The notes below the pieces were generated by a model that did no database searches, was not told the origin of the DNA, and saw only the letters and a program-made list of their open reading frames with translations. The position numbers were made by a program, and so were the translations under genes. Source: Astragalus membranaceus (taxonomy: Eukaryota; Streptophyta; Magnoliopsida; Fabales; Fabaceae). Taken from it: a stretch of 64,000 nucleotides of DNA. The stretch is taken from NCBI GenBank assembly GCA_039519185.1, contig CM076846.1, positions 134,513,027 through 134,577,026 of the forward strand. The letters are read 5' to 3'. Positions 1 through 10,700 of the stretch are shown piece by piece; position 1 is the stretch's first letter; each line of letters starts with the position of its first letter.

Positions 1-11
1 CTACAACATTT

Positions 12-2248
12 TTGGTGATTCTGGGAAGGAGGGAGATCTCGGACATGATGAGGGTGATTCTGACGAGTTCTAGCACCGAAGTCGGGCCGGTTGATGTCCC
101 CTTGATGATGCCTTTAAATATCCCTCGGGAATCGTCCTGGGTATCAGAGTCGTTGAGGGAGGTCCGATCTTTATACAATTCTGAAGATGACCTGAGTCGT
201 GTTGTTAACCGGATTTCTTGGAAGAGGAACCAGATATGGAACGTGGAGGGCATGGGAGAAGACCAACACGTTGCTGTTTGGCCACGAGCTCTCAAGTTCG
301 TCATGTATGAGGTGACAATCTTCGACATGAAGATCAGCCCCCCATTCACCGCCCTTCAGCAGGAGGTATTGGGAAGCTTGAATCTCGCCCCCTCACAAAT
401 TCACCCCAACGAATGGGCCTTCATGTGAGCTTTCGAGTTGATGTGCATCCATTTGGAGAGGCCGATCTCAGCCAATCTGTTTTTCTATCTCTTCTAAATA
501 AACAGGAGGCACGAAGACAGATCTAAAGATCGGTGGGAACATGTGAGCTTCCGAGCTAGGAGGGGCCTCAAGGTTTTTATGCCCTATACCGACTCTTTGA
601 AAGGAAATTGGAAAAATAAGTATTTCTTCATTGAGCCTATGAACGACGAAGCCGTAAGGTACGTCGGTAAGTATAGCGATGATGGACGATTCCTGGAGTC
701 CACAAAGTTTCCCAATGGGTGGCCCCTCTCTGATCACGTCAATCGCCCTCCTCATGCGTACACGGTTAGCTTGAGCAGATTAAGTGGTGTAGACCAGGAG
801 TCCTTGGCGATCCTGATCAAATTCGCCGGCCTGATCCCCCACAAGGATCCCAAGAGATTTGGAATTAACACGGCAAAGTTGGTCGAGGCGGGCTCGAAGT
901 CAAAGGTGTTAGCAGCGCTTGGTAGGGTCGGATGTTTGATACAGTGTCTTTATCATTGATTTTATACTTTTTCAAGATCGTTTCCCCTAATGCTTTACAA
1001 ACTTCTTTGTTTTGCAGATAGCATGGCTTCTGACAAGTTCGCAATTCTGAGGTCGGTCGCAGAGAAGAGGGCCGACCTGCAACAGAGTGGCTCCGATGCT
1101 CAGCAAAATCCCCAACAAACCCCTCACCGGGAGGAACCTATACGAGCCGTTCCTCTCAACACCATGACAGTGGCGAGTGTTGCGAGCGCTGAGGATCAGG
1201 CTCCCGACCTTCAACATCGGAAACGCCAGCAAACTTCGGGGCACTTAGATCAAGCCTCCCCTCTCAAGCCCCAGGAAAGCGGGTGCGATCCGGTGCGAGC
1301 GGTTCCCCCAGGGCGTCGAAGAAGAATCGCCATGAGAAGGATGGATCGAGAAAGTTCAAGTTTTTGAGATCTTCCAGCATTTCGATAGATGGCAATCTCC
1401 TGAAGAAGAACCTGGAGGAATACCGGGTCGACCCGGTGGAGGCCGCTGCGAAGCTATTCAGTTACCTGGCTGATGTCTCCAAGTGGCAGAAGGAGGAGGC
1501 TGAAGCCCGGGTTAAAGGTAATAGAGGGAAATTATAGTCCCCTTGACTTGTTTTCGATGGCTCCATTCCTAACTTAGCATTATTTTCACTTCCTTTTATT
1601 TCAGGGGCTTTGAAAGAGAGAGACGAGGAACGAGCTCTTAGGGTAGAAGAATGGAGGAAGTACGAGTCATTTTCTTCCACTCTTGTAAAGGCCCAAAAGG
1701 ACCTCTCCGACCTTCGAAAGGAGAGAGGGGAACTTGTGACAGAGAGGGACTCTGCTCTCCACAAGAACAAAGAGCTCGAACTCCAAATTACTGCGTTGGA
1801 GAGCAAGGAGAAGGAGGCTGAAGAGCTGGTTACGAGTTTGAGGGGTCGGATTTCCGAGCTAGAGGCCGGGATGGAGAAGGCCAGGGAGGAGAGAGCCAGT
1901 TCTAGCGCGGTCCCCCAAGATCGGCTTGCGGATCTTGAAGAGAAATTGAGGTAGGCCGAGCTTGAAAACGTCACCATAGCTGAGATGGATCTCGAAATGA
2001 CTGGGGAAGGTTTTGAAAAGGCACTCGCTCAAATCGTCTTGGTTCACCCTTTGCTACCCTTTGATAAAGAGATACTGAGTGTGGATCATGACGTGGAGGG
2101 GGCGAGATCGTCAAAATCGATTCCATCTCCAAGGAGCGTATCGTTGTTTACCCTCGCCCGTTCGATGCTTAGTCTATTGCCAGGGGTAAGTGAGTGGTTT
2201 TCGGGTGGAACCTGCGGCGAATCTGTTCCGGGTGGAACCGGTTTTTAA
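12..2248 (+). pseudogene. Antisense additional ORF of element A (putative gypsy-type transposon / Transposase_28-like protein), spliced and broken
   Basis: The first exon (open at the window edge, to about 921) contains the motif FTALQQEVLGSLNLAPSQIH, which I recognise as the plant 'putative gypsy type transposon' family found in Tat elements; its biochemical role is unknown. Two introns are predicted, 922-1017 (GT..TTTGCAG) and 1518-1604 (GT..TTTCAG), and both join the flanking frames in phase. The third exon is a long, charged, coiled-coil-like segment (about 1605-1985). The frame is interrupted by TGA at 426, TAA at 495 and TAG at 1952, each explainable by one C-to-T change, and by an apparent indel near 1270. 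It lies antisense to the pol of the same element, the expected position. Family assignment is from memory of the motif, without a search. Confidence 0.7.
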
Positions 2249-2811
2249 TTGTAATATGAAAGCTTTTTGAACTTGAGGACCCGGCCGTATCCGGAGTGGC
2301 CTGTAATATATTGGTTATTTTGATTGCTTGCATTTCTGGTTTAAATTACCTCGGCTATGCTTTATTTCCTGCATGTTAATATTGTGTACTTGCATTTATT
2401 TTCGCTCAAGTAACGTACGTCGCCTTTAGGGCAGTTTACCGGGACTCGGCTCAGATCGAACTCGCCCTTTAGGGTAACGGCAGCCTCGGCCATTGATCTT
2501 GGTGATCCTAAATCCCGAAGATCTTTGCAGCTCTTTGAATAGTTTACCGGGACTCGGCCCAGATAGAACTCGTTCAAGGAGGGTCTGCGACAACCTTAGT
2601 CGCAGATTGTTTCGAACGTTGTGCATCGGGTTCCGGTTTTAATAGGGGACCTCGATGCGACCATGAGATCGTTCCAAGAGGGCTCCCCCTGACCTCGGAA
2701 CTCCGGACTAAAGTCGGCAGCAATAATGGATAATAATGAATGGGTAATGTTAATGTATTTAGATGAGAGTGTTTACAAAATCCAAATACAGTTTGCTCTT
2801 TACGGCAAAAA
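2249..2811. other. Non-coding spacer of element A between the antisense ORF and integrase
   Basis: No coding potential is visible. A motif of about 27 bases containing TTTACCGGGACTCGGC occurs twice, near 2436 and 2542, within otherwise unique sequence, so this is a small dispersed subrepeat. The segment would lie in the region between the two convergent reading frames of the element and may hold their 3' ends. Confidence 0.5.
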
Positions 2812-4234
2812 TTAACTGTAATACTTCTTCAGTTTGGCCGCATTCCAAGTCCTTGAGATCGGTTTCCCTTGTAGGGTCTCCAACTCAAAGGCGCCAGTAC
2901 CGGTCTTGGATACGACCCGGTAAGGCCCTTCCCAGTTGGGAGCGAGCTTCCCTTGAGCGGCATTCTTTAAATCGACGTCGGTTCTTCGGAGCACCAAATT
3001 GCCGACCTCGAAATCCCTCACGACAACTTTCGAGTTGTACCGGGTTGCTATCCTCTGCTTAATCAATGCTTCTTTGAAGGAGGCTCTTCCTCGGACCTCG
3101 TCGACGAGGTCGAGGTTCTCCCTCAAAGCCTGGTTATTTTTCTTTGGCCATTGTGGATGGAGCGTTCTCCAACTCAGCTCTCCAATCTCAACAGGGATTA
3201 CAGCTTCGCTCCTATATGAGAGTCGGAATGGAGTTTCTCCCGTCGAACTCTGCGGGGTGGTCCTATAGGCCTATAGTAGATAAAGCAATTCCTCGACCCA
3301 ATTACCTTTGGCCTCAACAAACCGCTTCTTCAATCCATTGAAGAGTACCTTGTTAGCGGCCTCGCGCTGCCCATTAGTTTGGGGGTGCTCTACCGAGGTG
3401 AACCGGTGTTTAATTTGAAGAACGGACATGAGCTTTTAAGCCTTTGTTAGCGAACTGAGTTCCGTTGTCAGTGATCACTACCTCGAGGATCCCGAATCTT
3501 GTCATGACATTCTTTTTGAAAAACTTGATGCAATTCCTTGCGGTGATAATGGCTAATGGCTCGGCTTCAACCCATTTTGTGAAGTAATCCACCACCACTA
3601 TTAGGTATTTGACCTGGCCGGAGGCAGTCGGAAATGGCCCCAGGAGATCGATTCCCCACCACACAAAAGGCCATGACGAGGTGAGACTAGTGAGCTTGGC
3701 AGGAGGTGCCACATGAACATTGGCATGGATTTGACATCTCTAGCATTTTTTAACATGGTTTTTCGCATCGCTTTCCATGGTTGGCCAAAAATATCCAGCC
3801 CTCAAGGGTTTCCGAGCTAGGGACCGACCTCCGAGGTGCTGTCCACAAATTCCTTCACAAATCTCGGCCAGAACATAATCTGCTTCCTCTCCTTCAATGC
3901 ATTTCAGTAATGGTGCGGTGAGGCTTCTCCTACAAAGTGTTCCTTCAATCACGAAGAAGGATGAGACCTTTCTCCTGATCAATTTGGCTTCACGAAAGTC
4001 TGGAGGCTCATCCCCCGACTCAATGTACTTCATTATTGGCGTAGTCCACCCTTTGCTTTCCTCAACAACGTTGATAGAAAGGGCGAGCTCCGGGATAGGG
4101 AGCACACTAGGTTTATTCAGCGTCTCTTGGATTATAGATCGGTGGTTTCCAAGAACTTTGGTGCTTGCGAGCTTGGATAGAACATCCGCCCTGATATTTT
4201 CCGTTATGGGAACGTGTTTAATCTCTGCAATCAC
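2812..4234 (-). pseudogene. Element A integrase, broken
   Basis: The N-terminal zinc-binding region (around 3740-3860, with CEGICGQHLGGRSLARK) is followed by a catalytic-core segment at 3410-3712 containing WGIDLLGPFPTASGQVKYL, DYFTKWVEAEPLA and the TDNGTQF motif. A C-terminal segment at 2812-3126 ends in the usual GPYRVV-type fold. A TAG near 3737 separates the first two parts in the same frame (explainable as CAG to TAG). A frame change between about 3126 and 3410 removes the region that should carry the last catalytic glutamate. An active enzyme would cut and join element DNA into the chromosome; this one cannot be made intact. Confidence 0.8.
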
Positions 4235-4237
4235 GAA

Positions 4238-4957
4238 CTAGTACTGAGCCAGCAACTCCTGCACTCTGGCTAAATACTTCTGCAAGATCGGGTCCTTTGC
4301 TTCGTATTGCTTTCCGATCTGCGAGACTACCAGCAAGGAATCAGTGTTCAAGGTGACCCGAGTAACTCTGAGGTCAAGGGCAAGTGGGAGCCCTGCTATG
4401 CATGCCTCGTATTCTGCTTGATTGTTCGAAGTTGGGAAACCAAAAGTGAGGGACACCTCGATTATGACGCCTGCCGGGCTCTCTAACATTAACCCGGCAC
4501 CACTTCCTTTTGGATTTGAGGATCCATCTACATGGAGCTTCCACCACTCGCCTTCGTGGTCTGTGGGGGTCATTTCTGCGACAAAGTCGGCAAGTACCTG
4601 AGCCTTCATTGCCGACCTGGACTCGTACTTGATTCCGAACTCAGAGTTCTACTGCCTATTTGATCATCCTGCCCGCTAGGTCGGGTTGGTGTAAGATTTG
4701 ACGGATAGGGTGATTTGTCCGTACCACGGCCTGATGAGCGACGAAGTAAGGTCAGAGGCGACGCGCCTCGATGAGCAGAGCAAAAGCAATTTTTTCAATT
4801 TTCTGGTATCTAATTTCTGGTCCTTGTAGAGCTTTGCTCAGGAAGTATACCGGGCTTTGACTGGTGTTCGTCTCTCAAACAAGAACGGCGCCAAGCACTT
4901 CCTCCGATATTGCTAAATACAGGTATAAGGTTTCTTCCGGGTTTGGCCGGGTTAGGA
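4238..4957 (-). pseudogene. Element A RNase H domains (RT-linked and second, archaeal-type), broken
   Basis: The clearest part is 4238-4609, which encodes a second RNase H as found in Tat-lineage elements: LHVDGSSNPKGSGAGLM, then NNQAEYEACIAGL and a NTDSLLVVSQI stretch, i.e. the D, E and D catalytic positions. The final D-bearing segment (RADVLSKLAS) lies just downstream, beyond an in-frame TAG near 4235. The part between this domain and RT (4610-4957) is degenerate, with several stops, and would be the first RNase H. The domain removes RNA from RNA:DNA hybrids during replication. It is not translatable here. Confidence 0.7.
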
Positions 4958-5261
4958 TCAGTGACTCGGATAGAACCTTTTTATGCTGGGAGAGGGCCTC
5001 GTCCCGCTCCGGGGTCCATTCAAACTCGCTTCCGTCTTAAGAAGTTTAAACAAAGGGGGTGATTTGAACGCATCATTGGAAATGAAGCGATATAGTGCGG
5101 CGATCATACCGTTAAGCTTCTGAAGTTCCTTTTTGGTAGTTGGGGTGCGCATCTCGGTTACATCTCGGCACTTATTCGGGTTGGCTTCGATGCCTCTCTC
5201 TGTGAGGTAGAAACCAAGAAATTTCCCAGCTCGGACTCCGAAAGTGCATTTCTCCGGGTTC
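4958..5261 (-). pseudogene. Element A reverse transcriptase, C-terminal part (left of the LARD insertion)
   Basis: The minus-strand reading begins with NPEKCTFGVRAGKFLGFYLT and continues through a typical thumb/connection region with KELQKLNGMIAALYRFIS. This is the direct continuation of the RT fragment at 17424-17975. The two halves are separated only by the 12.15 kb LARD and its AACCT target duplication (5262-5266 and 17419-17423). The frame decays leftward into the RNase H region. Confidence 0.8.
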
Positions 5262-5266
5262 AACCT

Positions 5267-8200
5267 TGTTATACCCCAATTTTGTCCGACTTCTTTTTCT
5301 TGTTTTAGTCGGTCATTCTTCCTAAGTCGTGTTTTGAAGTCGCGTGATTACGAGAATTATCAGTACGGCATCTCAGTTACTAACCCTGGCCAATTTCAAT
5401 TACCCTGTTCAACTAAATCGAAATACCGTTGTTTTAAATTAAGCGTGCATGCGAATGATCAATCTTTTCGTGCATTCTTCAATTTAATCTTCCTATTTGG
5501 GTTTAGTCGAACCTAATCAAGCCCATCAAAAGTCATTTTTCTCACGATTGAGCGTGTCATTTCAACTCGGGCCTAAGAATGCAATTCCAAGTTAATTTTT
5601 AGTGTTTTTAGTTAGCGGGCCCATTTTTCTATTTTGGGCCTCGTTTTAGCGTATTTGTTTAGTCTGGCCCGTTCTCGTCTTTGTATTTGGCCCGACTCCT
5701 TTTTCTTATTATTAATCTTATTTTGTTTATTTAATTTATTTAAGCAATATAGTATCAAAAAATGTCAAAAAAAATCTATTTAATTGTTATTACAGTATAG
5801 AAGTGTCTAAGATGTCCAAAAGTCCAAAAATACAAAAAATGATAATACTAAAAATACCAAAAAATACAAATCCGAAAATACAAATAATAATAGGCAGCAG
5901 CAGATTTAGGGTTTCCAGCAGCTGCTCCCCGAGCTGCTGGGCCTAGGTCGATCCGCTCCAAAACCTGAAAAATAATTCAAAGCCCGGTCAAAAGCAATTA
6001 ATGCCAAGACCTAAGTTTTTAATATAAATAAACAGTCAGTCCACAGCAAAAGGGGAGGATCACAGACGGAAAATTCACAGAAAAGACAGAAAATCATACA
6101 CGAAATTTACAGAAATTCAGAGCAAAAATTAGGGTTTCACACTAAAACCCTAATCCCAAAGTTTCAAAGAGTTCTAAAACAAAAGAGGACAACAGTAGCA
6201 GCAAGGATAGGAGCAACATCAGTTAACGACAACAATCAAACAAAATATCAGAAGCTGGAATACAGGTTGGTTTTTATCCAAAAATACAAAAACATGTAGT
6301 TGTAGGTGTAATCCGTAATGCTTTTAGATGTTCATATGTTAAATAATATATAGGTATAGTAACTGCAAGCATGTTTGTTTCTTAGTATCCTCTTAGCTCT
6401 ATATATGTATATACGCATCTTGTATAGATTGGGGTTTTAAAAAAAATCAGAATAAGTTCAGTTGTGAAAACACAGGGTTCAAAGTCAGTGTACAAAAACA
6501 AAACGAAATTAGAAATATTAGGGTTTAGCATTCTGTTCCTTTTAAAAGTTAGTAATTAGTTGTTAGCCAAAAACTAGGGTTCTGTCAATTCGTTTTAGGG
6601 AAAATAAATTAGGCAAAGATTTAACTAAAAATTAAGGTTAGATTTCTGTTTTTTTTAAAAGAAAGGGAAAAGAATCAGAAACCAGAAAAATAGGTAAAGA
6701 AAGAAATCAAAGCAGAGAAATAGAAGATAAAAAATAGACAAAAAAAAATGACTTAGAGCCGTACCAGCTCCGACCACCATAGACGGTGGCCGTTCTGCCT
6801 CAAACCGCCGCCAGCCTTCGCACCACCGTACGGTGGTCATGCTCCCAACTGAAGCCATCGCCGTGAGTCCTTTGCCGTCCTCCCCAACCACGTCGTCATC
6901 AACCGTGTCGTTATCAGTCTCCTCGAACACAGCAGCTCCAAAAACGTCGCCATCGCCGGCCCAAGAGTGGCCGGCCGGTGTCGCATCACCTTACGTCGGT
7001 CATCACCGCATCACTCGTCTCCCTTCCGGTCTTCTTCGTCTTCTTCTCCTTTCTTTAGGCTCGTTGGTTTCCTCTCCCCTCACCGTCGCCGTCAACGGCG
7101 CGCCTTGAGCCGTGGCCGTATGCTCCGCTTCCTCTCCCTTCAACGCCGTCCATCACCTTCGCCGTAAATCTCGCCACCGCATCCTCCGTCTTCTCCTCAA
7201 TCATTTCCCCTTTCGTTTTCTTTCTCCCTCATTCTCTCCCTAGCCGAAAATCCCTCCCCAAATCTCGCAAATCTCTCTCTTCTTTTCTCTGAAATTTTGT
7301 TTCTCTCTCAGCAGCAAGAGAGAACGGTGCTGGTCAAAATAAGAGTGAAGATAGTTTAGGGTTTCCATTGGTTAGTTTTCATAGTCTGTTGGGCCTTCTT
7401 TATTTTAATCAGGAAACCTGATTGCATTTTACACCCCACGAATTGTGTCTATACGCCCCCTTTGAGGCCCTTTCTTTTACAACGCATATCAGCCCAAAAA
7501 AATGAGCCAGCCTCTGCCATTCGCACCTTCCCCTTTTTTTAATACCACCCCTTCTATTAATTACACCCCTATTTTACCATTTCACCCCCTTTCTCGTTTT
7601 TTAATTTAATTTAATTCTCTTCAAGACAAAATAATTTCTCATAAATCAAAAACTTTGTTAATAGTCTTGTGAAGCCTTTGCTTGCAGGATTATTAACAAC
7701 GAGGTACTAGTGGTGATCACTTGGAGCCTTTGCTCAATTGATCATCATGAATGCCTAATTTTCCTAAAGATTTTCACTAAATCAAAAACTTTGTTAGTAG
7801 TCTTGCGAAGCCTTTGCTTGCATGATTATTAACAATGAAGTGCTAGTGGTGATCACTTGGAGCCCTTGCTCAATTGATCATCATGAAAGCTTGGTTTTCA
7901 CAATTAAACAAGATAAAAAACAAAAACCTTTTTCAGGACAAACAAGAACTACGTAGCTTTGAATTCTCCATCGCACCGGGAGATACGTAGGAGCGGGCCA
8001 TGTCCTGTCAAGCACTTTTTCTAAAAACTTTTTTTCTTTTTCCCCCTTTCTCTCCAAAAAAATAAAAAATTTTATTAAGTTCTTTAATTCATTTTCAATA
8101 AGAAATAAAGAGGAAAATTAGGTATTTTTTCAAATCAACGCTTAAAACCACACATTTAATTAAAGGTTCCCTCTCAGTAGAGAGGACGTGTGAGGTGCTA

Positions 8201-8379
8201 ATACCTTCCCCGCGCGTAACCGACCCCCGAACCCTATTCTCTAGTTTCGCAAGACCAATCGCTTTCCAAAAAAGGTTTTCCTAATATTTTCCTTAATAAA
8301 TATTGGTGGCGGCTTCATTGTCTTAGAACAAGTTGTGAACGAGGAAGGTTCTCCTTCGGGGACTTTTTCGGGCCCAACA
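5267..8379 (+). repeat. 5' LTR of the LARD
   Basis: The LTR is bounded by TG and CA. It has a TATA-like box at 6023-6030, a GC-rich pyrimidine-biased stretch (about 6770-7200) and a 137-bp tandem duplication starting near 7642 and 7779 that contains TCTTG.GAAGCCTTTGCTTG. A conserved block at about 7923-8010, with ACGTAGCTTTGAATTCTCCA, is also found inverted in the LTR of element D at about 54440-54530. Short open frames in the GC-rich part are low-complexity serine/proline/arginine stretches and look non-coding. Confidence 0.93.
6023..6030 (+). promoter_or_regulatory. Candidate TATA box of the LARD LTR
   Basis: The sequence TATAAATA lies about 760 bp into the LTR and is repeated at 15062-15069 in the other LTR. 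Transcription of the element would be expected to begin a few tens of bases downstream. The call rests on the motif alone. Confidence 0.35.
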
Positions 8380-8381
8380 GC

Positions 8382-8400
8382 TGGCGACTTCACTGGGGAC
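8382..8400 (+). other. Primer-binding site of the LARD
   Basis: TGGCGACTTCACTGGGGAC begins two bases after the LTR end, where the tRNA primer site is expected. The TGGCGACT..CTGGGGA form resembles the site of Ogre elements, reported to pair with an arginine tRNA. The tRNA match itself was not checked. Confidence 0.65.
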
Positions 8401-10700
8401 ACTAAAATTTTTTTTTCAAAAGTGGGTCAAGCCTAATTAATTAAATGTGTGGTTTATATGATTGATTCGAATATCTTGCTTTGCCTCTCTTCTTCTTCCT
8501 TTTCATAAGCATATTACATCCATGTGCATTCTTCTTCTGCGTTTTATTTAAAGCAATAGATAGTTACTTCTTTGCTTAGTTCCCTCATGCATTTCTTCCC
8601 CTTTCTTATCATGTCCCCCTCTTCTTTGCTCCCTTTCTTGAGGTAAGTAGTGCATTGTTATTGGCACCCTAGATTAGTTTATATTGGATCGATATTGAAC
8701 CTTAGGATAAACAACATGCTATTTGTCTGGGTTGCTCTGGATTTTCATTTGCAGGTGGGGAAGGGTAGTTATTCCTAGGTGTTGTGCCCTCGACACACAC
8801 TTCACATCCTATACTTGGGAGCATTGAGTGGGGCCTAAAACCCAAGGTCTGAACAAAAACCTAGGAGAGTGGGAACGATTAGTGACTGCCATTCGTAGAC
8901 CTTTGTCTGTATGGCTCTCATGAAAGTTCCGCCCAAGAGTGCGCTTTGTCATGATGCCTCACACTCGGTAGCTTTCTACGATTGTGGGTGCCATCATGAG
9001 AGAGACTTTAGCTCTTGGTTGCCATTGTAAGGAAGTGAATAGAGCTACATGAGAAGATTATCCCTAAAATACCTTAGATCATAGGTTCTACCCCCTTTTT
9101 AGGTCACAAGGGCTTTCCAAATTGTGTGTCGCATCGTTGCATTCAGTTCAATCAATTTTTCCTTCCAAATTTTTGAAAATTAAAAAAAAAATATGCTTTC
9201 CCTTTTCAATAAACGCCTATATGAGGTGGCATATAGTGTGAAAATTTTCAAATCACCACCTGTAAATATCCTCTTTCTACAAAAACACAAAAAAAAGCAT
9301 CATTGCATCATTGCATCATTGCATCGTTTGCATTGCGTAAAATTCCAATTTTGAAAAAAACCATTCATCTTGCATTCCCTTTCATCACATAAAGATAAAA
9401 CAAAAACAATTATCATCTGCATAGTATAAGCATTTCATTTATAATCATGCAAAAAAATCCTCGTCAAGTTCCTCCAAGATGAGACATTCATGCATAAGTA
9501 TTATTTCAAAAAAGACACAGTAGAACTACGCAAGCTTTGATTCCTCATTACAATGGGGATACGTAGGGGCGGGTCATACCCCGTCAAGCACATTTTTCTA
9601 AAACCTTTTTTCCAATAAATCATTTGCATCTCCAAATAATTTTCAAAATAATGTTCCAAAACTAAAAAACAAAAAAAGAAAACCATTGTGAGTATCATGC
9701 ATTTCATTGCACAAAAAAAATGAAAACAAGAAAGCATCTCATTCATAATCATGAATAAAAATCATCATCAAATTTATTCAAAATGTAGCATTCATGCACC
9801 ATTTCATTAACCTCATCACTTTAGTACATCATTCCTCCATACATGCATCTTTCAAAAAAGGAAGGGGCGTTGGCATTTCATACTTTGCCTTGCCATATAA
9901 AAAAAATCATCATTTAGAAAAAAAAAGAAGCATCATTCCTGCATCTTTCATCATTCAAAAGAAAAAGGGGGGTATTGGTATTTCGTACCTTGTCTCGCCT
10001 CTAAAAAATAAAAAAAAAATCAATCAAAATCAAAAATCATTTTGAAAAAGGGGCATCATTCTTGCATCATTCGCATTGGCATTCCATATTTTGTCTTGCA
10101 TTAAAAATAACAAAATTATTTAGAACAAGCCACACTCTTCGAGTGGTCATTCTCCACGCATTTGCATCATACTTGCATATCATCAGTTGTTCATTCATTC
10201 ATTGCACAAAATAAGAGTTGTGATGAGAAGCGAGACGTTCTTGCGAAACAATCATCCTTTGTGAAAAAGTTTATCCTTACTTGGTTGCAAACTCAAAGTG
10301 TTCCAAGGCACTCAGTTTTTTCAAATCAATAGCTCATTTGCATTTCTTTCAAAACACTGCATCACATCCATTCTATGACAAAAGACTGAAATAGTGTATC
10401 AAAGAAAAACAAATTTTTAACTGATGTTAACTCTCTGTGAAGCATTCTTCTAATGAGCGTGCATGCTATGAGTACATTCTCTTGTTTGAGTCCGTTGGTT
10501 TTCCTCCCTTACCACAGTTTCCCGTCCAAGTCTAGTCCCACCCCGTCCACCCATAAAGTGCATATTCTCCCCATCAGTGCGTATTCGACTTTTGGTTCAT
10601 GTCCTCCATGCTGGGGCAACTCTGTGATCACTAATTTTCCTTATCAATATCATATTCCTTCAGTGCAAGTCTCTCAAAAAAAAAAAATAATAATAATAAT
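8401..10700 (+). other. LARD 5' internal region, non-coding
   Basis: No coding frame of note is present. The part at about 8640-9120 is of balanced composition; after that the sequence is dominated by short CATT/GCATCA-type repeats (for example 9297-9330) and adenine runs. A segment at about 9526-9612 (CTACGCAAGCTTTGATTCC, ATACGTAGGGGCGGGTCA) is a diverged copy of the LTR block at about 7950-8030. An autonomous Ogre-like element would carry its leader, ORF1 and gag in this part. Confidence 0.6.

Noticed and set aside
6655..7167. Overlapping open frames on both strands in the LARD LTR, repeated at 15714-16205
   Set aside because: Low-complexity serine/proline/arginine peptides in a GC-rich LTR segment, with the frame ends changing between the two LTR copies. 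No domain recognised.
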